From contig NZ_PUEJ01000004.1 of the NCBI RefSeq assembly GCF_002982075.1, forward strand, positions 248,001 through 312,000: a stretch of 64,000 nt of DNA. The letters run 5' to 3'. This DNA is from Labrys okinawensis (GTDB lineage: Bacteria > Pseudomonadota > Alphaproteobacteria > Rhizobiales > Labraceae). Positions within the stretch are counted from its first letter, which is position 1. Each line of letters begins with the position of its first letter. Positions 9,308 to 17,807 of the stretch are shown here, piece after piece. The translations under genes were made by a program, and so were the position numbers. A model generated the notes under the pieces. The model was not told the origin of the DNA. It did not search any database and was given only the letters and a program-made list of their open reading frames with translations.

Positions 9308-9480
9308 CCGCGTGTTCTGGCCCATAATCTGGGCGCCTATGTGACCCAACGGCAGCGCCAGTAATCCCTTCGCCGTCTTTCGATGACGGCGCTTATACGG
9401 GTGGGCGGGTCTGGGGACCGCCCACAAAGATGCCGCTCGCGGCATCGACGCTGCGTGAGCAGTGTTTTCGTGCTCTGGTA

Positions 9481-10275
9481 TTACAGCCGCTCGATCAAGG
9501 CCTTGGCCGCGGTGGGCGCCTTGGGCTTGAAGCCGTTGATCATGAAGACGAAGACGTCGCGACCGGCAGCCTGAGGCGGTTTCTTGCCGGAGGTCTTGTC
9601 GAGGTCGGCAGGCTCGCCACCCTTGGCCCAGGCCTTGGCCCGCTCGGCCCATTTGTCCAGCGCGGCCGCGGAATAGCCGAACTCCTCGTCCTCTTTCGCC
9701 GCCTGTAAACGCGCGTAGACAAAGGGGGCCGTGACATCGTGGATATGCGGGAAACCCGCTTTGTCGGTCAGGACGATGCCGACATCGTAGGCGCGCACCA
9801 GCTCGATGAATTCGGGCACCTTGAAGCTGTCGTGCCGGACTTCGACGACATGGCGCAAGGCATGGCCTTCATGGCTCTTGGGCAGGAGCTTCAGGAAGCC
9901 TTCGAAATCGGCCGGATCGAACTTCTTGGTCGGCATGAACTGCCAGTTGATCGGCCCGAGCTTCTTCTTCAATTCGACGATGCCGCTGCCGATGAACATA
10001 TCGATCGATTTTCCGGCGTCCGACAGCACCTTCTTGTTGGTGGCGAAGCGGTTCGCCTTCATCGCAAAGACGAAATCATCCGGCGTCTCCGCATGCCATT
10101 TGGCGAAGCTCTCCGGCTTCTGCGAACCATAATAGGTGCCGTTGATCTCGATCGCGGTCACCTGGCGGCTGGCATATTCCAGTTCCCGCTTCTGGGTCAG
10201 GTCGGCGGGATAGAAGCTGCCGCGCCACGGCTCGAAGGTCCAGCCGCCGATGCCGACGCGGATTTGGCCAGTCAT
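9481..10275 (-). CDS. DUF72 domain-containing protein (YecE-like)
   Basis: 264 residues of the DUF72 family, a TIM-barrel-like group with no assigned reaction. It starts MTGQIRVGIGGWTFEPWRG and contains the family hallmarks FYP, LEYASRQVTAIEINGTYYG and VFAMKANRFATNKK. The ATG at 10275 has GGGAGAA upstream. The last residues (FVFMINGFKPKAPTAAKAL) are also typical. Soluble, no signal peptide. Neighbours give no clue to function. Confidence 0.9.
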   Translation of the reverse strand: MTGQIRVGIGGWTFEPWRGSFYPADLTQKRELEYASRQVTAIEINGTYYGSQKPESFAKWHAETPDDFVFAMKANRFATNKKVLSDAGKSIDMFIGSGIVELKKKLGPINWQFMPTKKFDPADFEGFLKLLPKSHEGHALRHVVEVRHDSFKVPEFIELVRAYDVGIVLTDKAGFPHIHDVTAPFVYARLQAAKEDEEFGYSAAALDKWAERAKAWAKGGEPADLDKTSGKKPPQAAGRDVFVFMINGFKPKAPTAAKALIERL

Positions 10276-10386
10276 GCGAATTCTCCCGATTTGTTCTCGG
10301 TCGCCAACCGACCATAGCACGCTGAGTCCGGCAACCCGAAACCTCTTGCCGGGGCGCGCGGACTTCCCGCCCGCGCTCCAGGCGCC

Positions 10387-11085
10387 CTATCCCGTCTGTC
10401 CCGGGTTGGTCTGCCAGCCAGAGATCCATAATTCGCGCAAGCGGTCTCCTTCATGACGAAAATAGTGCCCGGTCGGTTTCAAGGACAAGGCGCGGTCGGC
10501 GCGGAAGTTGCGGATCGCCTGCCGCAGTTCGCACCACGCCACCAGGGCGAAGGCCTGCGAATAATAGATCAGGGCGAGCGGGCGGATCGTTCGCTGCGTC
10601 TGCCGTCCCTGTTCGTCGCGATAGTCGAGATCGAGCTTTTCCTCGTCCCGGATCGCCCGGCGAACCAGGCCGAGGTCGATGCGCTCAGGCGTCGGCGCGA
10701 TATCGCCCCAGGCATGCAGCGTGCGCGAGGAGAACAGCTGGCGCAGGGGCTGGGGCACCGCACCCGCCAGTTTCGCACCGGCTCGCCGCGAGGCCTGTGT
10801 CAGTTCGGGATCGCCGGCGCGTTCGATCAGGGCGAGACCCAGCATCACCGCCTCGGTCTCCTCGATCGAGAACATCAAAGGCGGCAGGTCGAAGCCCGAG
10901 CGCAGGACATAGCCGATGCCCCGTTCCCCCTCGATCGGCACCCGCATGGCCTGCAGCGCGGCGATGTCGCGATAGATCGAACGCATGGTGACTTCCAGGG
11001 TCTCCGCGATGGCGGCTGCGGTAACCGGTTTCCTCGCCAGCCTGAGGATCTGGATGATCTCGAACAGACGTGCCGCCTTACGCAT
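10387..11085 (-). CDS. YafY-type HTH transcriptional regulator with WYL domain
   Basis: 232 residues. The DeoR-like HTH is at the N-terminus (MRKAARLFEIIQILRLARKP, AIAETLEVTMRSIYRDIAAL). The C-terminal half is a WYL-type sensor module, containing YYSQAFALVAWCELRQAIRNF and RADRALSLKPTG. The ATG has AAGGGG upstream. It is divergent from the broken lysE-like gene at 11204, and the intervening 118 bases carry a direct CTGACA/TTGTCAGTTG-like stretch that could be its site, though this is not proven. WYL regulators often sense oligonucleotides or other small ligands. Confidence 0.9.
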   Translation of the reverse strand: MRKAARLFEIIQILRLARKPVTAAAIAETLEVTMRSIYRDIAALQAMRVPIEGERGIGYVLRSGFDLPPLMFSIEETEAVMLGLALIERAGDPELTQASRRAGAKLAGAVPQPLRQLFSSRTLHAWGDIAPTPERIDLGLVRRAIRDEEKLDLDYRDEQGRQTQRTIRPLALIYYSQAFALVAWCELRQAIRNFRADRALSLKPTGHYFRHEGDRLRELWISGWQTNPGQTG

Positions 11086-11203
11086 GGTGCCCCTTCACAA
11101 CTGACACATCCTTGTCAGTTGCTCCCCTCTATAGAGGCAGCCAACTCCTTGAAAAAGCGGCGAAGGTGTCCCCGAACACGTTCGCCTCCGCCTGGCAACT
11201 GAC

Positions 11204-11840
11204 ATGACCTATACCGAAAATCTCTGGACCTTCCTCATCCTGCTTGCCGGCATCATCATCGTGCCTGGCATGGATATGCTCTTCGTGCTTGCCAATGCCT
11301 TGACGGGCGGACGGCGCGCAGGCCTTGCCGCTACCACGGGCATCATGGCCGGCGGCATCTGCCACAACTGTGTTCGGCACGGTCGCGGTCGCTGCCCTCA
11401 GCCGGCTGGTTCCCGCCCTCGCCACCGCCATGATCCTGACCGGCTCGGCCTATATGATCTGGATCGGCATCCGGCTGCTGCGCAGCTCCATTGTCGTCGG
11501 CGAGGTCGAAACCGGCCGCGCGGCCGCGCTGGCGCGCATCTTCGGCCAAGGGCTGACCACGTGCCTGCTCAATCCCAAGGCCTGGCTGTTCGTGCTCGCG
11601 GTCTACCCGCAATTCCTCAGCCCAAGTTTCGGGCCGCTCTGGCCCCAGGCTGTGGCAATGGGCCTGATGACGGTGCTGGTGCAGTTTGCCGTCTATGGTG
11701 GGCTGACCCTGATGGCCGCGCGCGGTCGTGATGCCCTGACATCGAGCCCCGCCCTCACCATCTGGGCCGGGCGCGGGGCAGGACTGCTGCTGGTGGCCGT
11801 TGCGGCCTTCGGCCTTGCCTATAGGCTCGCCAGCCCGTGA
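11204..11840 (+). pseudogene. LysE family amino-acid/metabolite exporter, broken by a one-base frameshift
   Basis: The N-terminal part (MTYTENLWTFLILLAGIIIV, then PGMDMLFVLANALTGGRRAG) is in one frame, and the rest (TVFGTVAVAALSRLVPALAT, then LTTCLLNPKAWLFVLAVYPQ) is in the next. Together they make a full LysE/RhtB protein of about 210 residues with six predicted membrane segments. The frames join at about 11364-11368, in GCCACAACTG; removing one A restores TGC CAC ACT GTG TTC. There is no homopolymer beyond AA there, so a real mutation is more likely than a reading error, though this cannot be settled here. It faces a TetR gene tail to tail. Confidence 0.85.
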
Positions 11841-11848
11841 GCGCTGCC

Positions 11849-12445
11849 TCAGCCCCGGCGCGCATCCTTCGTCAACGCGGCGAGAGCGAACTCCACGGTC
11901 TGGCGCAGGCTTTGCGTATCCGCGCCAGCCTTGCCGCTGACCTTGAGGCCGCGCAGCGTCGCCTGAATGAAGCGGGCCGCCCCCCTGATATCCGTGGCCG
12001 TACCGATCTCGCCCTCCGCCTTGGCCTTGCGCAGGCTACCTTCCAGCGCCGCATCGAGCGCGGCCTCGCTCTCGGCGAGCATGGCGGCGATTTCTTCGTC
12101 GTTCCGGCCGAACTCGACGATCGCGCCGACATTCATGCAGCCGAGTGCCCGGAAGGACGGGTCGGCCTCCGCCACGGCCAGCAGCATCCGGCGGATTCCG
12201 GCGAGCGGCGATGCTTCCGCGTCCAGTTGCGCGAGCTGATTGGCAAGATTGACCGCCTGATAACGCCCGAGCGCTTCCAGATAGAGGCGGCGCTTGTCGC
12301 CGAAGGTGTCGTAGAGGCTCTGGCGGCCAATCTTCATCGCCGCAAGCAGATTGTCGGTAGACGCCGCCTCGAAGCCCTTGGCCCAGAACACGGCGGTGGC
12401 GCGCTTGAGCGCCTCGTCACGATCGAATTCTCTCGGTCTTGCCAT
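11849..12445 (-). CDS. TetR/AcrR family transcriptional regulator
   Basis: 198 residues. The HTH is FDRDEALKRATAVFWAKGFE then LAAMKIGRQSLYDTFGDKR, and the remainder is the helical effector domain. It starts MARPREFD, a common TetR opening, at 12445; the open frame continues upstream to 12652 but lacks coding character there. Its stop lies eight bases from the end of the frameshifted exporter, convergently, so it probably regulates its own upstream neighbourhood or a distant target rather than that gene. Confidence 0.88.
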   Translation of the reverse strand: MARPREFDRDEALKRATAVFWAKGFEAASTDNLLAAMKIGRQSLYDTFGDKRRLYLEALGRYQAVNLANQLAQLDAEASPLAGIRRMLLAVAEADPSFRALGCMNVGAIVEFGRNDEEIAAMLAESEAALDAALEGSLRKAKAEGEIGTATDIRGAARFIQATLRGLKVSGKAGADTQSLRQTVEFALAALTKDARRG

Positions 12446-12590
12446 GTCACCAGAAACACCGTTTCGGACAGACTTGTCAATAATTTTGTTGCATTGCACA
12501 AGAACGGGGCGTTTCGGCCAAGAGCCGCGGTCGCCGGCTATCTTGCGACATCTGCAGCCGTTTTCTATCGCGGCAAATATTGGGGAGGGA

Positions 12591-14180
12591 TTACCGGCAC
12601 AGAGAGAATTTGGTGAGATAGTCGGCGATCGGCCCACTCTTCTCGACGGCACATGCCGGCCCCGCCATGGCGGCCGCTTCGCTCGGCTCCCCCTTGTTTT
12701 TCAGAAGAGCGGCAAGGACGGCCCGGACCCTGTTTTCGAAATCAGAGCCACCAACTTCCGCGATGAGCTGCCGGTCCGCCAATGCCGCGCGCAAATCCCT
12801 TTCGGCGCCTTGAATGTCATTTCTCCGCAGCAAGGCTTGCGCCCGCAGGAAGAACAGGCGCGGATCCCGCGGGTAGGCGCGGAGCAGGCTTTCGACGGCG
12901 GCATCCGATGAGGCCGTCGCGGCCGGCAGATCCGGAGCGAGCAGCATCTGGCGGGCATAGTGTTCCCGGATCGGCAGACACGCCCCCGCAGCAATGGAGA
13001 AGAATGCAATGGCGACAAGCGCGGCCAGATTGCCCATCCGAGGTCGCGGCAGGCGACCGGGCCACAAGCCCAGCAACAGGAAGCCAACGGTCACGCCGCC
13101 GATAGCACCGCCAAAATGAGCGCCGTAATCGATGTTTCCGCCGCTGACCGCCGTGTTCAGGAAGGGGAGCAATGCCGGAACCAGGCCATAGATGGCTTGG
13201 CTGACCAGCCGGGCACGGGCAGCGCCGGCTGGAATTCGAAAGGAGATCACCAGCGCCGTGGCAAGCATTCCGGTGATGCCTCCCGATGCGCCGACGCTCA
13301 CCATGTTGACGGGATTGGCCGCCAGCGACATCAGGGAGCCGCCGACCGCCGAGACCGAGAAGGTCGCCGCGGTCCAGCGCCAGCCGATCAGGGTTTCGAG
13401 AGGATTGCCGATGAGAAGGAGCACCAGGCAGTTAAAGCCGATATGCGTGACATCGCCATGCAGCAGCGGCGCTGTGAACAGGCGCCACCATTGCCCCTCT
13501 CCGACCACGAGCGGATAGCTGAGGCCTCCCAGGACCTGCAGGGTCTCGATGGTCGGCACGGCCGGCTTTCCGGTCTTCCCGAAGGTGAAGACCTGCTCAG
13601 CGATAAAAACCGCCGCCAGCAGAGCCATAAGCACCCAGACGAAGACAGGTCTTCCCGACTTGACCGCCCGTTCCGGCCCCGACAATTCCGCGGCTGACAA
13701 CCGCGGCGCGCGAAGGAGCTTCTCCATCTGCCCGGCCGGGCTGAACCTGCGCCCGAACAAGGGCAAGGGCCAGGCGCGGCGTTTCGAAACGTCGACGGCA
13801 ATCGCCTTGGTGGCGTAGTTTTTGCCATGGCTCCTGTGGCGGGACAGACGGGACTTGTCGGCTCTTCCGATCGCGCAGGAGCCGATCTCGTAGATCGTGA
13901 TTGCCAGCCTTGCTGCAGCCGGCAGCGAGCCGGCGACATGCCGTGCGAGCGCTGCAAGATCTTGCGCCGGCATGGTGAAGGTCTTGCCCTCGGCGCTGTC
14001 GCGATTGACAATGCCTACGATCGAGATGCGCTTGCCGGCCGAGCTGGTCAGCACATAGTCGCAGTGCTGCAGCAATTCCTCCGATCGCGGCAGAGCTCCC
14101 AGCCTGTAGCCTCGTTTGGCGACCAGATAGCGAGCATAATAGCGGGAAAAATGTTCACGCTGCGTCGCAGACTCGTCCAT
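12591..14180 (-). CDS. Rhomboid-family intramembrane serine protease with C-terminal TPR-like tail
   Basis: 529 residues. A soluble N-terminal region of about 180 residues precedes the rhomboid core. The catalytic serine is in VGASGGITGM, the catalytic histidine in YGAHFGGAIGG, and the HGDVTHIGFN segment carries the conserved rhomboid histidine and asparagine. At least six hydrophobic segments are present between residues about 185 and 425. After the last segment a 100-residue periplasmic or cytoplasmic tail contains a TPR-like repeat (YPRDPRLFFLRAQALLRRND). The start at 14180 has GGAGAGGCAAGG upstream. Natural substrates unknown. Confidence 0.9.
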   Translation of the reverse strand: MDESATQREHFSRYYARYLVAKRGYRLGALPRSEELLQHCDYVLTSSAGKRISIVGIVNRDSAEGKTFTMPAQDLAALARHVAGSLPAAARLAITIYEIGSCAIGRADKSRLSRHRSHGKNYATKAIAVDVSKRRAWPLPLFGRRFSPAGQMEKLLRAPRLSAAELSGPERAVKSGRPVFVWVLMALLAAVFIAEQVFTFGKTGKPAVPTIETLQVLGGLSYPLVVGEGQWWRLFTAPLLHGDVTHIGFNCLVLLLIGNPLETLIGWRWTAATFSVSAVGGSLMSLAANPVNMVSVGASGGITGMLATALVISFRIPAGAARARLVSQAIYGLVPALLPFLNTAVSGGNIDYGAHFGGAIGGVTVGFLLLGLWPGRLPRPRMGNLAALVAIAFFSIAAGACLPIREHYARQMLLAPDLPAATASSDAAVESLLRAYPRDPRLFFLRAQALLRRNDIQGAERDLRAALADRQLIAEVGGSDFENRVRAVLAALLKNKGEPSEAAAMAGPACAVEKSGPIADYLTKFSLCR

Positions 14181-14507
14181 CGATTCGCCTTGCCTCTCCC
14201 GCCGCCCCTTTTCCGATGTTTGCATGAGCATTGGTCCACCTGGCAATCCGGATTTGGGGCCAACGAGCTGTCATTCCCGTTTGCGGTGGCCGATCAGCAA
14301 TCCCGACGACACCCCGGCCATGTTGCAAACGCGCAGCAGCATCGCGTGATCGCCCTCGCAATTGCCGGCGCTTTGCTGTATTGGGCTCCCTCATCAGTGA
14401 AATCCTGCAGAAGTGGACGCTGGCGCGCGGACTTTATTCCCGTGGGCGCGCCGCCCCCGACCCGGCATTTCACATGACCGGTTTTCCTCATCTGACAGGT
14501 TTATCAC

Positions 14508-16367
14508 GTGGCACTTCCTTCCCTGAACCCGGCCCTTCGCCAGGCTCTGACCGATCGTAATTATGAAGAACTGACCCCCGTCCAGTCCGCCGTGCTGGCG
14601 GACGACGCCGCCGACCGCGACCTGCTCGTTTCGGCCCAGACCGGCTCGGGCAAGACGGTGGCCTATGGCGTTGCCATCGCCCGCGACCTGCTCGGCGACG
14701 ACGAGCGCTTCGAACAGGCCGATGCCCCGCTCGCGCTGATCATCGCGCCGACCCGCGAACTCGCCATCCAGGTGGAGCGTGAATTGCTCTGGCTCTACCA
14801 GAAGGCCGGTGGGCGCGTGGTTTCCTGCGTCGGCGGCATGGACCCCCGCCGGGAACGCCGCCAGCTCGCGGACGGCGCGCATATCGTGGTCGGCACGCCC
14901 GGCCGCCTGCGCGACCACATCGAGCGCAAGGGCATCGATCTCTCGGCCCTGCGCGCCGTGGTGCTCGACGAGGCCGACGAGATGCTCGACCTCGGCTTCC
15001 GCGAGGATCTCGAATTCATCCTCAAATCCACCCCAGACGACCGCCGCACCCTCCTCTTTTCGGCCACCATGCCCAAGGGCATCGTCGCCATCGCGCGCAC
15101 CTATCAGAAGGATGCGCTGCGCATCGAGGTGAAGACCGCCGAGCGCGGCCATGCCGACATCGAATACCGCGCCATCCGCGTCTCCGCCAAGGAGACCGAG
15201 CACGCTGTCGTCAATCTGCTCCGCCTCGTTGCCTCCCCGACCACGATCGTGTTCTGCAATACGCGCGAATCCGTGCGCCATCTGCATGCCACCCTGCGCG
15301 AGCGCGGCTTTTCGGCCGTGCTGCTCTCGGGCGAGCTCGGCCAGCACGAGCGCAACCAGGCGCTGCAGGCCCTGCGCGACGGCCATGCCCAGATCTGCGT
15401 CGCCACCGACGTGGCGGCGCGCGGCATCGACCTGCCCAATCTCGGCCTGGTCATCCATGCCGACCTGCCCACCGACGCCGAGAAGCTGCAGCATCGCTCG
15501 GGCCGTACCGGACGCGCCGGCCGCAAGGGCATCAGCGCCCTGCTGGTGCCGATGTCGCGCCGCCGCAAGGCCGAGATCCTGCTCAGCCAGGCCGGCGTGA
15601 AGGCCCAGTGGATGGGACCGCCGACCGCCGACGAAATCCGCGCGCTCGACCAGCAGCGCATGCTGGAAGACCCGCTGCTGACGGAGGCCCCCGGCGAGGA
15701 GGACCTGGCCATCGCCAGGCTCCTGCTCGAAAACCGCAGCGCCGAGGACATCGCCGCCGCGCTTGCCCGCGTCTACCGGTCGCGCCTGCCCGAGCCGGAG
15801 GAGGTCAGCGATCCCGGCGACAGCTTCGGGCGTCGCGACGCTTTCGATCGCCGCGACGGCCGCAGATCTTCCCGCTTCGACCGGGACGACCGTCCCGCCA
15901 GGTTCGAGCGGGATGACAGGCCTCCCCGCTTCGAGAAGGGCGAGCGCACCTCGCGCTTCGACAAGTCGGATCGGGCACCGCGCTTCGAGCGGGCTGGGCG
16001 CTTCGAACGCGACGAGGTGCCGCCCGCCGCCGACGACATGGTTCTCTATCGGTTGAGCATCGGCCGCCGCAACAATGCCGACCCGAAATGGCTGTTGCCG
16101 ATGCTGTGCCGCCGCGGCGGCGTCAAGCGCCGCGATATCGGCAACATCAAGATCCTCGACAACGAGACCGTGGTCGAGATCTCCAAGGAAGCTGCCGAGC
16201 ATTTTGCCGTCAACGTGCGCAAGCCCGACGAAGAAAACATTCGCATCCAGCCCTATCGCGACCGGGGCGGCGAGGAAGCGGCACACGAACCCAAGCCGCA
16301 CCGCAAGGGTCCCAAGAAGCCCTGGGCTGACGAAAAGCCGGGTAGAAGGCGCGGGCGAGAAGCTTGA
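14508..16367 (+). CDS. DEAD-box ATP-dependent RNA helicase with DbpA-type RNA-binding domain
   Basis: 619 residues starting at a GTG with ACAGG upstream. All helicase motifs are visible: Q motif region (YEELTPVQ), motif I AQTGSGKT near residue 45, PTRELA, DEAD in VVLDEADEMLDLGF, SAT in FSATMPKG, ATDVAARGID and HRSGRTGRAGRKG. Residues about 437-504 are a low-complexity linker of repeated RF/RD/RP units (for example RFDRDDRPARFERDDRP). The C-terminal 90 residues resemble the DbpA RNA-binding domain. Such proteins (CsdA/DeaD, DbpA group) unwind rRNA or mRNA structure in ribosome assembly and cold growth. Confidence 0.95.
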   Translation: MALPSLNPALRQALTDRNYEELTPVQSAVLADDAADRDLLVSAQTGSGKTVAYGVAIARDLLGDDERFEQADAPLALIIAPTRELAIQVERELLWLYQKAGGRVVSCVGGMDPRRERRQLADGAHIVVGTPGRLRDHIERKGIDLSALRAVVLDEADEMLDLGFREDLEFILKSTPDDRRTLLFSATMPKGIVAIARTYQKDALRIEVKTAERGHADIEYRAIRVSAKETEHAVVNLLRLVASPTTIVFCNTRESVRHLHATLRERGFSAVLLSGELGQHERNQALQALRDGHAQICVATDVAARGIDLPNLGLVIHADLPTDAEKLQHRSGRTGRAGRKGISALLVPMSRRRKAEILLSQAGVKAQWMGPPTADEIRALDQQRMLEDPLLTEAPGEEDLAIARLLLENRSAEDIAAALARVYRSRLPEPEEVSDPGDSFGRRDAFDRRDGRRSSRFDRDDRPARFERDDRPPRFEKGERTSRFDKSDRAPRFERAGRFERDEVPPAADDMVLYRLSIGRRNNADPKWLLPMLCRRGGVKRRDIGNIKILDNETVVEISKEAAEHFAVNVRKPDEENIRIQPYRDRGGEEAAHEPKPHRKGPKKPWADEKPGRRRGREA

Positions 16368-16480
16368 GGCCGTACAGGCAAGGTACGACGTCTCGTAAGC
16401 GCGGCCTCCCTCGAAGCTGCAGCGGTTGCGCGCGTGACTTGTGCGCGCTGGAACCGACGACGTTGACGCCGAAAGAGTAA

Positions 16481-16548
16481 AGGCTCGAGAATCTCCTATC
16501 TCAAAACAATACTCGATGAAATAGTGACACCATCACTATCTCGAGCCT
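16481..16548. repeat. Nested inverted repeat downstream of the helicase gene
   Basis: AGGCTCGAGA at 16481-16490 is exactly inverted at 16539-16548 (TCTCGAGCCT). Inside it, ATAGTGA at 16521-16527 pairs with TCACTAT at 16533-16539. Together the 68 bases could form a bent hairpin or cruciform. No T-run follows, and the sequence is AT-richer than its flanks. Confidence 0.6.
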
Positions 16549-16597
16549 GGCACAACTTGTGGCCAGGCTCTCATCATATGCCAATCGCGTCGTGCGA

Positions 16598-16999
16598 TTA
16601 AAACTTCTTGGCGTCATTGCCAAACGCGAACTCGCCTGTGCTGCCATCGCTCATGGTAAAGGAACCGGTACCGCTCATGAGGCTTGGATCGTTATGAACG
16701 CTCGCCGTACCCTTGCGGCCATCGCTGCAGAGGATCGGCACGTATATCCTCTCCCTCACCCCCGACAAGGCATATGAACCCGTGCACGAAAATTTGCCTT
16801 TGCTCACCAGATAAGAGCCTTGGGTCTGCTCCAGGCGGACAGACCCATGCAAAGTTCCCCCAAGTCCCTGGCTGACGACGACGACGGGCAGACTTTTTAC
16901 CGTGCCCGGAAGTGTCCGGATCGGAGTGGAACAGCCTCCGAGATTCGCCGCGACGGTCCCTAGAGCAAGAAAATATCCCACGGCAGAAAGAACGCGCAT
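16598..16999 (-). CDS. Small putative lipoprotein
   Basis: 133 residues. The N-terminus MRVLSAVGYFLALGTVAANL is a signal sequence that ends in a lipobox-like LGGC, so the mature protein would start at that cysteine and be lipid-anchored. The rest is rich in Gly, Ser and Thr with a repeated pattern (GTLHGSVRLEQTQGSYLVSK, GTGSFTMSDGSTGEFAFG) suggestive of a small beta structure. The start at 16999 has GAGGGG close upstream; an in-frame start at 17011 adds four residues. I do not recognise the family. Confidence 0.65.
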   Translation of the reverse strand: MRVLSAVGYFLALGTVAANLGGCSTPIRTLPGTVKSLPVVVVSQGLGGTLHGSVRLEQTQGSYLVSKGKFSCTGSYALSGVRERIYVPILCSDGRKGTASVHNDPSLMSGTGSFTMSDGSTGEFAFGNDAKKF

Positions 17000-17175
17000 G
17001 ACGCCCCTCATCGGATAGCAATGAAGTTAGGTATGGCGGCTTTTTATAATCGGTCAAGGGCACAGAAGCCCCTCGCCTTCCGGGTGCGACAGCCGACCCA
17101 AGCGCTCAGAATGTCCCCGGTCTGGCGAGCAGAAGCCGCTTCCCGCCTCGTCGCGACTTCGGCGTCTGCCCGCCC

Positions 17176-17418
17176 AAAATCCCAGGGTGAGATCAACTCG
17201 AGTCCCGTCGTCTGGAAGTCAGCCCGATTTCGGGACATTGGTCGCCCTTGATGGACGGCATGGGCCATGATCTCGGGCTCCCTTCCAGCTTAGCGAATTT
17301 CATAGGGTTCGAGAGCTCTCTCGACGATGGCGGCAATGGAGCGCCTTTCCCGCCAAGCCAGGCGATGGGCGAGGTCCCGCGCCTTGGCGCTGCGAACTGA
17401 AAGCTGCGGTTCAGCCAT
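17176..17418 (-). pseudogene. Remnant of a vapBC toxin-antitoxin locus (antitoxin N-terminus fused to toxin C-terminus)
   Basis: From 17418 a strong ribosome site (GGGGGG) and ATG open a 42-codon frame, MAEPQLSVRSAKARDLAHRL and onward through RRSIAAIVERALEPYEIR, resembling the N-terminal half of VapB-type antitoxins. It stops at TAA (17290-17292). The same frame then continues through AGREPEIMAHAVHQGRPMSR and NRADFQTTGLELISPWDF, which resembles the end of a PIN-domain VapC toxin (SRN..DF...G..L..PW). So a deletion seems to have joined antitoxin and toxin in frame, removing the catalytic core of the toxin, and a nonsense change followed. The family match is from memory, not a search. Confidence 0.6.
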
Positions 17419-17807
17419 GCCTACCCCCCTTTTCCTCAGCCGAATATAGGGCGCTCGACTCTGCCATTACGATGGCAGCTGCCGGCACTGGTTCACATCC
17501 ATCGATGGCCCTCCTTGAATCCTCCTTGCATTTCTTCCGCCAAGCGCCTATCTGCGCCTTCCTATTCGTCTCCCCGCCCCAAGGCACCGGACCCATGCGG
17601 ACATCATCGTCGATCTCGCTGATGATCCCGAGGAACGTCGATTCCTCGGCCGCATTCGCTTTGCCCTAGGCCGGACCGACATCACCTGAGATCGAGCCAG
17701 CCCGGACGCAAAAGCGGTTCCGGGCACTTTTTTGGCTCTCGTGGTGCCCTGAGCCGTTTTCTCCTCCAGTGAGAGCCAACGGTAAAAGGACCGACCACAG
17801 GTGTAGC
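17419..17807. other. Intergenic region with a possible decayed coding fragment and the EF-Tu-like leader
   Basis: No intact gene. On the plus strand a frame ending at TGA 17687-17689 reads HADIIVDLADDPEERRFLGR then [11 protein letters not shown], with normal codon use for this genome, and looks like the tail of a decayed gene that I cannot name. Its 5' part is lost after an in-frame stop at 17516-17518. The last 90 bases form the leader of the EF-Tu-like gene. Confidence 0.35.
17722..17778 (+). promoter_or_regulatory. Leader of the EF-Tu-like gene with two mutually exclusive stems
   Basis: GGGCAC (17722-17727) can pair with GTGCCC (17744-17749), enclosing TGGCTCTC (17733-17740). Alternatively TGGCTCTC can pair exactly with GAGAGCCA (17771-17778), enclosing GTGCCC. 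The two nested hairpins cannot form together, the layout expected of an attenuator or translational switch 30 bases before the start codon. Seen directly; the regulatory role is inference. Confidence 0.4.

Noticed and set aside
14394..16301. 635-codon minus-strand frame opposite the helicase
   Set aside because: Complement of conserved helicase motifs; no motif of its own.
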